Origin: Dehalococcoidia bacterium
Lineage (GTDB): Bacteria > Chloroflexota > Dehalococcoidia > GIF9 > AB-539-J10
Direction of reading: 5' to 3'
NCBI GenBank assembly: GCA_030606765.1
Contig: JAUWFX010000111.1
Coordinates: 1 to 5,955 of the forward strand
Length of the DNA stretch: 5,955 nucleotides
This document shows positions 1 to 5,145 of the stretch, one piece after another. The translations under genes were made by a program, and so were the position numbers. The notes under the pieces were generated by a model, which saw nothing but the letters and a program-made list of their open reading frames with translations, was not told where the DNA came from and searched no databases. Within the stretch, counting starts at the first letter, position 1. The number at the start of each line of letters is the position of its first letter.

Positions 1-792
1 AGCTGCCTCCTTTATCATTGACTCGGTAAGTTTACCGTGCCTACCATGAAGTCGCAGGTCGCCGCTGTAAATCACCCAACCAGAGCTTGTCTCAATACCC
101 CAGGAACAGGCACCGGGAATGGAATGGTCTACGGGGAAGCAACGCAGATTAAAGCTACATTCAGTAATATCGTTCAACAGTTGAGAGGCAAGTTTTTTCC
201 GTCGGGTAGCTTTTCCCCAAAATTTTTCGGCCTCCTCACTCAGCTCGAGCTTATCAGCAACGCAGAAGCGACGTTGACGGTCACCACTGCTGCTGGCAAC
301 ATAAGCCCCCTGCTTCCATCCCTTCAAACATTCCTCCATCCTAGGGGTGAAATAGCACACCTGCTGGTCGAAGGATGATATACCTGAGTCCTGTACTGCC
401 TTGGCGATAAATGCTGTGGTCGCAGTGGCATATACCGAAATGTCCTCTCTCAGGAAAGATATGTGGCCGGAGTGGTCGAGATGGGCGTGGGTTAGCAGAA
501 TTCCATCTATATCTTCAAGTTTGCGATAATGCTCGGCCCGGCGAAACTGCTGCCACAGGTTTTCTGTCTCCAGGTCAGTGCGGTAAATGCCCTCAAGCTG
601 GGGAAGCAGCCCCATTACTAACAGGTCGAGGAGTCCTGCTCCGGGTCGAGGTTTTAAATATTCCTCGTAGAAGGTTCGATACTTACTATAGGGATAACCA
701 AAGTCCAGGAAAAGCTTCCCCTTATCATCTTCAAGGAGGATTTTATTGCCTCCGATTTCTTCGACGCCTCCGTAGAACGTAAGTTTAACCAT
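1..792 (-). CDS. MBL-fold hydrolase, RNase J/CPSF-like (partial, C-terminus outside window)
   Basis: The reverse strand reads open for 264 codons from an ATG at 792-790 to the window edge, so the C-terminal part is missing. The start MVKLTFYGGVEEIGGNK is the typical first strand of RNase J/CPSF-type metallo-beta-lactamase proteins. Metal-binding motifs are in order: Asp30 (FLDFG), THAHLDHSGH at 101-110 (His102, His104, Asp106, His107), His223 (PVDHSIPG) and Asp245 (YSGDLRLHG). The family consists of zinc-dependent nucleases and related hydrolases. An RNA-processing nuclease is the likely role, but the beta-CASP part that would settle it is only partly visible. Residues 150-215 form a charged insertion between motifs II and III. 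No Shine-Dalgarno precedes the start; an extended -10 lies 6 nt upstream. The gene is divergent from truB. Fold confident, exact substrate unknown. Confidence 0.85.
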   Translation of the reverse strand, partial: MVKLTFYGGVEEIGGNKILLEDDKGKLFLDFGYPYSKYRTFYEEYLKPRPGAGLLDLLVMGLLPQLEGIYRTDLETENLWQQFRRAEHYRKLEDIDGILLTHAHLDHSGHISFLREDISVYATATTAFIAKAVQDSGISSFDQQVCYFTPRMEECLKGWKQGAYVASSSGDRQRRFCVADKLELSEEAEKFWGKATRRKKLASQLLNDITECSFNLRCFPVDHSIPGACSWGIETSSGWVIYSGDLRLHGRHGKLTESMIKEAA

Positions 793-798
793 GTCGGT

Positions 799-827
799 AG
801 TGTATCACAGAGAAGGGGGCAACTCTA
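799..827 (-). promoter_or_regulatory. Candidate promoter for the MBL-fold gene (extended -10)
   Basis: On the minus strand TGATACACT occupies 807-799, which fits an extended -10 (TGn followed by TACACT, 4/6 to TATAAT). A weak -35 (TAGAGT, 827-822) sits 17 nt upstream. Only 6 nt separate the -10 from the ATG, so transcription would start at or next to the start codon. No Shine-Dalgarno is seen. Inferred from sequence pattern only. Confidence 0.4.
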
Positions 828-840
828 TTTTTTCTCCCCT

Positions 841-936
841 GTCATTGCGAGCGAAGTGTGGCAATCCCACTGCCCCCACCGAGATTGCGGAGCCTGTTCC
901 GAAACGTAAGTGAGGAATCTCGCTCCTCGCAACGAC
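841..936. repeat. MITE-like dispersed inverted-repeat element
   Basis: This 96-bp intergenic element is bounded by GTCATTGCGAG (841-851) and CTCGCAACGAC (926-936), which are inverted repeats matching at 10 of 11 positions. Internal GAGATT (881-886) and AATCTC (916-921) add a second dyad. The motif 'GTCATTGCGAGCGAAG...GCAATC' resembles a small non-coding repeat common in intergenic regions of several environmental anaerobe genomes (from memory, not searched). It encodes no protein. It lies between the divergent MBL and truB promoters, ending 18 nt before the truB -35. Copy number cannot be judged from one window. Confidence 0.65.
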
Positions 937-954
937 CGAACCCTAAAACGGGGA

Positions 955-983
955 GTGCCAAGCGCCAGGTTTTTCGGTATACT
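955..983 (+). promoter_or_regulatory. Candidate truB promoter
   Basis: GTGCCA (955-960, 4/6 to TTGACA) is followed after 17 nt by TATACT (978-983, 5/6 to TATAAT). The truB ATG begins 7 nt after the -10, so the predicted transcript would have a leader of 0-2 nt. The G-run at 985-990 abuts the ATG and is too close to act as a normal ribosome binding site. Confidence 0.5.
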
Positions 984-990
984 TGGGGGG

Positions 991-1629
991 ATGGACGAAA
1001 TGTTACTGGTGGACAAGCCTAAAGGGCTTACCTCCTCCCGAGTGGTACAGCGAATAAAAAAGAAATTCAACGTGAAGGTTGGTCATACGGGGACCTTAGA
1101 CCCCCTAGCTACGGGGCTTTTAGTTGTTCTCACCGGCAAACGGACGAAAAACGCCTCTTTGTTTCTTAAGCTGGACAAGGCTTACGAAGTTAAGGTTGTT
1201 CTCGGTATCGAGACAGATACCTTTGACTCCGAAGGAAGGGTTTTGCGACGAAGCGATAACGAAGTAACTAGAGAGGAATTGGAACGGGTCTTGAAGTTAT
1301 TTTATGGTGATATCTGGCAGACCCCTCCACCTTTTTCAGCTAAAAAAATAGCAGGTCAAAAAGCTTACCAACTAGCCAGAAAGGGTATCAGCGTAGAGAT
1401 ACCACCCAAAAAGGTAAGCATTTATTCCTTAGGGCTCAAGGAGTTCCAGTTTCCCTATTTCACTTTTGCTTGCGAGGTGTCTTCGGGATTTTACGTTAGA
1501 AGCCTTGCTCATGATATCGGAGAAAAACTCGGGGTGGGCGCCACTGTAGTGGAAGTCCGCCGCACTAGAGTGGGCCCTTATCACGTGGAACAGGCTAAAA
1601 GCTTGGAGGAACTCCTGGGCTATAAGTAG
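991..1629 (+). CDS. truB: tRNA pseudouridine(55) synthase TruB, short form
   Basis: TruB converts U55 of the tRNA T-loop to pseudouridine in the cytoplasm. The 212-aa product has LLVDKPKGLTS at 5-15, the catalytic loop GHTGTLDPLATG at 31-42 with nucleophile Asp37 (E. coli Asp48), Tyr65 (Tyr76), the GIETDTFDSEG segment at 72-82, QTPPPFSAKK at 110-119, and GFYVRSLAHDIG at 166-177 with Tyr168 and Arg170 (E. coli Tyr179, Arg181). RRTRVGPY at 190-197 closes the catalytic domain. At 212 aa it lacks most of the C-terminal extension that makes many bacterial TruBs about 300 aa. I chose ATG 991 because it gives the usual short lead into LLVDKPKG and sits just after a -10. A GTG at 910 is in frame, but it lies inside the repeat and would add 27 residues unlike the family. 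Met4 (ATG 1000) is a possible alternative. Confidence 0.95.
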   Translation: MDEMLLVDKPKGLTSSRVVQRIKKKFNVKVGHTGTLDPLATGLLVVLTGKRTKNASLFLKLDKAYEVKVVLGIETDTFDSEGRVLRRSDNEVTREELERVLKLFYGDIWQTPPPFSAKKIAGQKAYQLARKGISVEIPPKKVSIYSLGLKEFQFPYFTFACEVSSGFYVRSLAHDIGEKLGVGATVVEVRRTRVGPYHVEQAKSLEELLGYK

Positions 1630-1703
1630 TTGCCCCCCCTGCAGTCAACAGCCTAAACACGTCTCCAGCCTCGCTTTGTAGCGACAGTGGTAAACTCGGG
1701 CAA
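1630..1703. other. truB-recA intergenic dyads, possible weak terminator
   Basis: The truB-recA gap has an outer inverted pair TTGCCC (1630-1635) / GGGCAA (1698-1703), followed by ATTTT. Inside is a perfect 5-bp hairpin with TTGT loop, TCGCT (1671-1675) / AGCGA (1680-1684). Together they might fold into a structure that ends truB transcription, but the outer loop is long and the U-tract poor. No LexA-type operator of the CGAAC-N4-GTTCG or CTGT-N8-ACAG kind is visible here. Confidence 0.2.
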
Positions 1704-1740
1704 ATTTTCACACTAAAAAGGACCTGGCATTATTTTCCCT

Positions 1741-1769
1741 TTGATTGGGTTATAGTGCCATGATATAAT
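1741..1769 (+). promoter_or_regulatory. recA promoter, extended -10
   Basis: TTGATT (1741-1746) is followed after exactly 17 nt by a perfect TATAAT (1764-1769). TG at 1761-1762 adds an extended -10. The recA ATG starts 9 nt after the -10, so the message would have a leader of roughly 0-3 nt, and no Shine-Dalgarno precedes the ATG. This fits leaderless translation. No recognisable SOS operator overlaps it. Confidence 0.75.
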
Positions 1770-1778
1770 ACTTCAACA

Positions 1779-2816
1779 ATGGCTACTGAAAAAGAGAAGG
1801 CAGTCGAGTTGGCTATTGAGCAAATCGAGAGGCAATATGGCAAAGGTTCGATTATGAAGTTAGGCGAAGCTCCAGCCAGAGTAGCTGGAGATGCCATTCC
1901 CACCGGGGCACTGGCTCTTGATCTGGCTTTAGGAATAGGTGGCATACCTAGAGGGCGAGTTAGCGAGATATTTGGTTCTGAGGCTTCAGGTAAAACTACA
2001 CTCGCCCAGCATATAATCGCTGAAACTCAAAAAACTGGCGGTATTGCTGCATATATTGATGTTGAGCATGCCTTTGACCCTAGATATGCCGCTAACTGCG
2101 GTGTCAACCTGCGCGATTTACTTATCTCCCAACCTGACACCGGCGAGCAAGCTCTGGAAATTACTGAAACCCTGGTGAGAAGCGGTGCTGTAGATGCAAT
2201 AGTCATCGACAGTGTAGCCGCCCTGGCGCCCAGAGCTGAGATAGAAGGCGAGATGGGCGATGCCCATGTTGGTTTGCAGGCACGATTGATGTCCCAGGCA
2301 CTGAGAAAATTGAGTGCTGCTATCAGTAAGTCTAAAACAGCGGTTATTTTCATTAACCAGTTGCGAGAAAAGGTGGGCATTGTTTTCGGTAATCCGGAGG
2401 TAACTCCTGGGGGAAGGGCGCTTAAGTTCTATAGTTCGGTGAGGATAGATTTGAGGCGGCGTGATTCCATCAAGCAGGGCACAGAAATGGTAGGCATAAG
2501 GGTAAAGGCCAGGGTGGTTAAGAATAAGGTAGCTCCACCATTTCACAGCGCTGAATTTGATATTATGTTTAATCACGGGATAAGCAAAGAGGGGAATTTG
2601 GTTGACCTTGGGGTAACAACAGGCGTGGTAAAGAAAGCTGGCGCCTTCTTTACTTACGGCGATACGAAGTTGGGGCAGGGTAGAGAAAATGCCAAGGATT
2701 ACCTGAGGCAGCACCCGGAACTAGCTTCACAACTAGAAAGCACAATAAGAGCTTCAACAGCTATTCCCGGCTTTTCTCTTGGAGAAGATACAGAAACCTT
2801 GTCGCAAGAAACTTGA
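1779..2816 (+). CDS. recA: Recombinase RecA
   Basis: RecA is the ATP-dependent strand-exchange protein of homologous recombination and co-protease of the SOS response. The 345-aa product aligns in register with E. coli numbering. The Walker A loop is at 66-74 (GSEASGKTT) with Lys72 and Thr73, catalytic Glu96 lies in IDVEHAFDP, Walker B is at 140-149 with Asp144, DNA loop L1 is near 157-164, sensor Gln194 is in FINQ, and L2 runs about 195-210 through GNPEVTPGG. The C-terminal domain ends in a moderately acidic tail ([11 protein letters not shown]). Oddities: Ser67 and Ala69 replace the common Pro and Ser of GPESSGKT, Val95 replaces Ala beside the catalytic Glu, and Val208 replaces Thr in L2. 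All catalytic residues remain, so it should be active. ATG 1779 gives the standard N-terminus and follows a strong -10. recX comes 21 nt downstream, which suggests one transcript. Confidence 0.98.
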   Translation: MATEKEKAVELAIEQIERQYGKGSIMKLGEAPARVAGDAIPTGALALDLALGIGGIPRGRVSEIFGSEASGKTTLAQHIIAETQKTGGIAAYIDVEHAFDPRYAANCGVNLRDLLISQPDTGEQALEITETLVRSGAVDAIVIDSVAALAPRAEIEGEMGDAHVGLQARLMSQALRKLSAAISKSKTAVIFINQLREKVGIVFGNPEVTPGGRALKFYSSVRIDLRRRDSIKQGTEMVGIRVKARVVKNKVAPPFHSAEFDIMFNHGISKEGNLVDLGVTTGVVKKAGAFFTYGDTKLGQGRENAKDYLRQHPELASQLESTIRASTAIPGFSLGEDTETLSQET

Positions 2817-2824
2817 TGTATTTC

Positions 2825-2830
2825 AGGAAG
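2825..2830 (+). promoter_or_regulatory. Shine-Dalgarno of recX, supports TTG start
   Basis: AGGAAG at 2825-2830 lies 7 nt before the TTG at 2838. The only nearby ATG (2816-2818, overlapping the recA stop) is out of frame, so this site decides the recX start. Confidence 0.65.
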
Positions 2831-2837
2831 AAGCCAG

Positions 2838-3311
2838 TTGGCAGATAGTAATTCCTTGCAGGGTTGCCTCAATGCAGCCTACTATTATCTCAGTTATCGC
2901 CCGCGCAGCGAAGCGGAAATCAGGCAGTGGCTTCACCGGCGCGGTTTTGCTAATGAAGTGGCAGAGAAAACAATTGTCAAACTCAGGGAGCAAAACTTGA
3001 GCGATGATCTTGCCTTCGCCCAATTCTGGAAGGATAACCGCTTATCATTCAGGCCCAAGAGCAAAAGATTGATAAAAAAGGAATTAAGAGATAAAAAAGT
3101 AGCCGCAGAAATCATCGAACAAGTGACCAAGGACATAGATGACGAAGAGATTGCTTATAAGCTAGGCTCTAGCCGGATGTCGGCCCTTGCCCATTTAGAT
3201 TATCCAGACTTTTGCCGACGTCTATCAAGTTACCTTGCTTACCGCGGTTTTAGTTACGAAATCATAAAGCATACAGCGGCTCTTGTCTGGCAGGAAAGGG
3301 AACAAGGCTAA
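2838..3311 (+). CDS. recX: Regulatory protein RecX
   Basis: RecX binds RecA filaments and modulates recombinase and co-protease activity; it is usually encoded directly after recA, as here. The 157-aa product has the usual family length and is made of repeated three-helix modules. The first carries YYLSYRPRSEAEIRQWLHRRGF (about 16-37), split here by its hallmark Arg-Ser/Glu-Ile core. The middle has LSDDLAFAQFWKDNR (54-68), then RPKSKRLIKKEL. The third module, about 100-157, contains YLAYRGFSYEII (132-143). Translation appears to start at TTG 2838 after a good Shine-Dalgarno; no better ATG or GTG exists between the recA stop and the first conserved residues. The reading frame is the same as recA's and open from the recA TGA. 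The stop is separated by one base from the next ATG. Confidence 0.93.
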   Translation: MADSNSLQGCLNAAYYYLSYRPRSEAEIRQWLHRRGFANEVAEKTIVKLREQNLSDDLAFAQFWKDNRLSFRPKSKRLIKKELRDKKVAAEIIEQVTKDIDDEEIAYKLGSSRMSALAHLDYPDFCRRLSSYLAYRGFSYEIIKHTAALVWQEREQG

Positions 3312-3312
3312 G

Positions 3313-3450
3313 ATGATAGACTGGGAATTAGTGGCAAAAATCGCTGGTGGTGGATTTGGCTCTACCCTCATCATCCTGGCGATTCTCTGCATTGTAACCT
3401 GGCTGATAGGACTTGTGGTACGAAAAAGAGCCCCAAGGGATAAGGGCTGA
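3313..3450 (+). CDS. Small membrane protein, OadG-like sodium pump decarboxylase gamma subunit
   Basis: This 45-aa ORF runs from ATG 3313 to TGA 3448-3450. The product begins MIDWELVAKIAGGGFGST, has one strongly hydrophobic segment at about 15-36, and ends in a short basic tail (VRKRAPRDKG), so the C-terminus should face the cytoplasm. One N-terminal transmembrane helix in a tiny protein directly before an oadB-type gene is the usual picture for OadG/MmdD-like gamma subunits, which stabilise the alpha-beta complex. It is shorter than the roughly 80-aa gamma subunits of Klebsiella-type enzymes and lacks their long hydrophilic C-terminal tail. AAGG at 3304-3307, 5 nt before the ATG, can serve as ribosome binding site inside the recX 3' end. 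The gap to recX is 1 nt, which suggests translational coupling. Assignment rests on topology and context rather than strong residue identity. Confidence 0.7.
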   Translation: MIDWELVAKIAGGGFGSTLIILAILCIVTWLIGLVVRKRAPRDKG

Positions 3451-3477
3451 ATTTAATTGATCGAGGCATAACTTAAG

Positions 3478-4650
3478 ATGTTTGGCTTATACGAAATGGC
3501 TTTTGGCGGGTTAACCTGGGGCAACATCCTCTTGCTCTTCATTGGGGGTGGCCTCATCTATCTTGGCATAGCCAAGAAGATGGAGCCCGTTTTATTAGTG
3601 CCCATAGGTATAGGCATCATGATGGTTAATATACCTTTTGCTGGATTAATGGTTTATGCCCCAGCAGAGCCTGGGGCTATCCCACTGCCGGCCTCAGGCG
3701 GACTGAAAGAGATAGCCGAAGGGAAAATAGGACTCTTAAACTTGCTTTACCAGTATGGGTTAGAGAGCAAAATAATCCCCTTGCTTATCTTCCTCGGGAT
3801 TGGTGCCATGTCGGATTTTTCTCCAGCTATAGCTCGTCCCTCGTCTTTTATGTTTGGGGCTACGGCACAGCTAGGAGTTTTCGTTGTATTCCTTATTGCT
3901 TACCTTACAGGATGGTTCACCATAAACGAGGCTGTCTGTGTTGGTATTATCGGGGGCTCAGATGGTCCCCCTACGGTTTACCTTACCGTAGCTAAAGCAC
4001 CGCAGTTGTTGGGCCCTATTACGCTGGTAGCTTATTCCTACATGGCCCTGGTACCCATACTCCAGCCACCAATAATAAGATTGCTTACCACGAAAAAGGA
4101 GCGCCAGATATATATGAAGCCCCAGATACGAGAGGTTTCCAGGTTAGAGAAGGTCATATTTCCCATAGCCGTCTTCGTGGTGTCCGCTTTACTTGTCCCT
4201 GCCTCAGCACCTCTTATCGGCATGCTCATGTTTGGCAATTTACTTTCTGTTACCGGCGTTACTGATAGGTTAGCAGCATCAGCAGGTGGTGTATTCGTAG
4301 ATGTACCAACATTTTTGTTAGGGCTGACCGTTGGGGCACTGATGCCGGCGGCGGTATTCTTGAATCCCAAGACTCTGATAATTATTGGTCTGGCTGTAGT
4401 AGCCTTTGCCTTTGGTACTGCCGGTGGCATCTGGGGAGCGAAAATAGCCAATTTATTCTTAAAAGAGAAGATAAATCCGTTGATTGGTGCAGCAGGTGTC
4501 TCGGCGGTTCCCATGGCAGCCAGGGTAGCTCAGGTACAGGGGCAAAAGGCGAACCCCAGAAACTTCTTGTTGATGCATGCCATGGGGCCTAACATGGCAG
4601 GTGCCATCGCTACCTCAGTGGTTGCTGGAATATTCCTGTCCATGGTTTGA
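3478..4650 (+). CDS. oadB: Sodium ion-translocating decarboxylase, beta subunit (OadB/MmdB/GcdB family)
   Basis: This 390-aa polytopic membrane protein belongs to the beta subunit family of biotin-dependent oxaloacetate, methylmalonyl-CoA and glutaconyl-CoA decarboxylases. These subunits decarboxylate carboxybiotin and export Na+. Landmarks are FLGIGAMSDFSPAIARP (105-121), GIIGGSDGPPTVYL (156-169) with Asp162 at the position of Klebsiella OadB Asp203, AYSYMALVPILQPPI (185-199) with Tyr188 at about Tyr229, APLIGMLMFGNLL (244-256), KINPLIGAAGVSAVPMAARV (331-350) with Ser342 at about Ser382, and NFLLMHAMGPNMAG (362-375). Length and landmarks indicate an intact protein. The pocket reads GGSDGPP where GGADGPT is usual. 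ATG 3478 has GAGG at 3463-3466, spaced 11 nt; Met7 (3496) is an alternative. The substrate cannot be told, because no alpha subunit is in the window. A tRNA gene follows. Confidence 0.95.
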   Translation: MFGLYEMAFGGLTWGNILLLFIGGGLIYLGIAKKMEPVLLVPIGIGIMMVNIPFAGLMVYAPAEPGAIPLPASGGLKEIAEGKIGLLNLLYQYGLESKIIPLLIFLGIGAMSDFSPAIARPSSFMFGATAQLGVFVVFLIAYLTGWFTINEAVCVGIIGGSDGPPTVYLTVAKAPQLLGPITLVAYSYMALVPILQPPIIRLLTTKKERQIYMKPQIREVSRLEKVIFPIAVFVVSALLVPASAPLIGMLMFGNLLSVTGVTDRLAASAGGVFVDVPTFLLGLTVGALMPAAVFLNPKTLIIIGLAVVAFAFGTAGGIWGAKIANLFLKEKINPLIGAAGVSAVPMAARVAQVQGQKANPRNFLLMHAMGPNMAGAIATSVVAGIFLSMV

Positions 4651-4655
4651 ATAGC

Positions 4656-4685
4656 TTGACAGTCGCTTCCCACAAGGGCTATATT
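4656..4685 (+). promoter_or_regulatory. tRNA-Ile promoter
   Basis: A perfect TTGACA (4656-4661) is followed by an 18-nt spacer and TATATT (4680-4685). The predicted start is near 4692, a few bases before the mature tRNA at 4697. It begins 6 nt after the oadB stop, so the tRNA is transcribed independently of the operon before it. Confidence 0.8.
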
Positions 4686-4696
4686 TTAACCACCGA

Positions 4697-4770
4697 GGGC
4701 CATTAGCTCAGTTGGTTAGAGCACGGTCCTGATAAGGCCGGGGTCGATGGTTCGAGTCCATCATGGCCCA
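4697..4770 (+). tRNA. tRNA-Ile (anticodon GAT)
   Basis: A complete cloverleaf of 74 nt is present. The acceptor stem is GGGCCAT (4697-4703) / ATGGCCC (4763-4769) with discriminator A4770. The D stem is GCTC (4706-4709) / GAGC (4719-4722), with GG in the loop. The anticodon stem is CGGTC (4724-4728) / GGCCG (4736-4740), with one T-G pair, around loop CTGATAA; the anticodon GAT is at 4731-4733. The T stem is GATGG (4746-4750) / CCATC (4758-4762) around TTCGAGT. The 3' CCA is not encoded, so it must be added by a nucleotidyltransferase. GAU decodes AUC and AUU. The gene stands alone, not in an rRNA spacer. Confidence 0.97.
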
Positions 4771-4780
4771 CTTTTTAGTT

Positions 4781-4807
4781 GCCAAATTTAGCAAATTAGG
4801 CTTATTT
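4781..4807 (+). terminator. Candidate intrinsic terminator after tRNA-Ile
   Basis: GCCAAATTT (4781-4789) pairs with AAATTAGGC (4793-4801) with one A-A mismatch around a 3-nt loop (AGC), followed by TTATTT (4802-4807). The stem is AU-rich apart from its GC base and the U-tract is interrupted, so it may be weak. It separates the tRNA from the trp leader promoter that starts at 4818. Confidence 0.45.
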
Positions 4808-4817
4808 AAACACGCTA

Positions 4818-4846
4818 TTGACAAACTAAAGGACAGGGTTTATATT
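4818..4846 (+). promoter_or_regulatory. Promoter of the trp T-box leader
   Basis: A perfect TTGACA (4818-4823), a 17-nt spacer and TATATT (4841-4846) form a near-consensus sigma-70-type promoter. The expected start near 4853 lies just before the first leader helix (base at 4870). Strong constitutive initiation suits a gene controlled by attenuation. Confidence 0.85.
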
Positions 4847-5080
4847 TTAAACAATTAAATATAGGAAAAGGCTGAGAACAGGACTAGTACAGCTTAAGGC
4901 GGAGTTCAGAGAGTCGGGGAAGGTGTGAGCCGATACTTGCGCGAGGTTGGAATGGACCTGGGAGCCGCAAACCGAAGGGTTAACACCCAGTAGGCTTTGT
5001 CGCAGGGGCAGCGTTATCACAGTCCAGGGTATCGCCAAATTGGGCTGTACCTGAAAAGAGATGGCCGAAAAGGCCGAAAA

Positions 5081-5107
5081 AGGGTGGCACCGCGAAGGTT
5101 AAACCTC
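5081..5107 (+). promoter_or_regulatory. T-box antiterminator element
   Basis: AGGGTGGCACCGCG (5081-5094) matches the T-box consensus exactly. Its UGGC (5084-5087) can pair with a 3' GCCA end, that is with a tRNA whose discriminator is G73, as bacterial tRNA-Trp has. Short helices AGG (5081-5083) / CCT (5104-5106) and ACC (5089-5091) / GGT (5097-5099) would form the antiterminator and sequester the 5' arm of the terminator. Confidence 0.92.
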
Positions 5108-5132
5108 TCGCCCCTTGGCGAGAGGTTTTTTT
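5101..5132 (+). terminator. T-box-controlled intrinsic terminator
   Basis: The perfect 10-bp stem ACCTCTCGCC (5103-5112) / GGCGAGAGGT (5117-5126) has a CCTT loop and can extend by two A-T pairs. It runs into a T-rich tract (5126-5132). Its 5' arm overlaps the antiterminator, giving two exclusive states: off with charged tRNA-Trp, on with uncharged tRNA-Trp. Confidence 0.95.
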
Positions 5133-5137
5133 ATTGT

Positions 5138-5145
5138 GAGGTGAT
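5138..5145 (+). promoter_or_regulatory. trpE ribosome binding site
   Basis: GAGGTGAT (5138-5145) is fully complementary to the anti-Shine-Dalgarno region and abuts the ATG at 5146, with 4 nt between GAGG and the ATG. It fixes the trpE start and lies only 6 nt after the terminator. Confidence 0.8.

Larger units (their letters stand above)
4853..5132 (+). ncRNA. T-box riboswitch leader, tryptophan-specific
   Basis: The leader senses uncharged tRNA-Trp and controls trpE by transcription antitermination. In Stem I, GGC (4870-4872) pairs with GCC (4964-4966) and CAGG (4879-4882) with CCTG (4957-4960); GA-rich bulges between them fit the usual K-turn. Above these lies the specifier loop, with AGTA (4886-4889) facing GAATGGA, whose specifier codon TGG (4953-4955) encodes Trp. 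The distal AGAGAG bulge (4908-4913) and terminal hairpin TCGG/CCGA (4914-4917, 4930-4933) with GGTG (4922-4925) are standard. A further 7-bp helix pairs 5020-5026 with 5041-5047, and a GGCC/GGCC hairpin sits at 5063-5075. The conserved T-box at 5081-5094 and a terminator end it. The start is estimated from the promoter. Specificity agrees with the gene downstream. Confidence 0.96.

Noticed and set aside
37..782. Two plus-strand ORFs of 113 and 123 aa
   Set aside because: They lie antisense to the MBL-fold gene, whose motifs are clear on the minus strand; their own sequences show no domain.
910..990. N-terminal extension of TruB from a GTG at 910
   Set aside because: The added 27 residues are encoded partly by the inverted repeat, do not resemble TruB, and the predicted promoter lies inside this stretch; ATG 991 gives the family-typical N-terminus.
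1741..1776. SOS operator at the recA promoter (TTGA...TTCAA dyad)
   Set aside because: The half-sites are 4-5 nt and match no known LexA box; a chance dyad is as likely.
2118..2714. 198-aa minus-strand ORF inside recA
   Set aside because: It is a shadow of recA, with no recognisable domain or ribosome binding site, while recA in the other frame is unmistakable.
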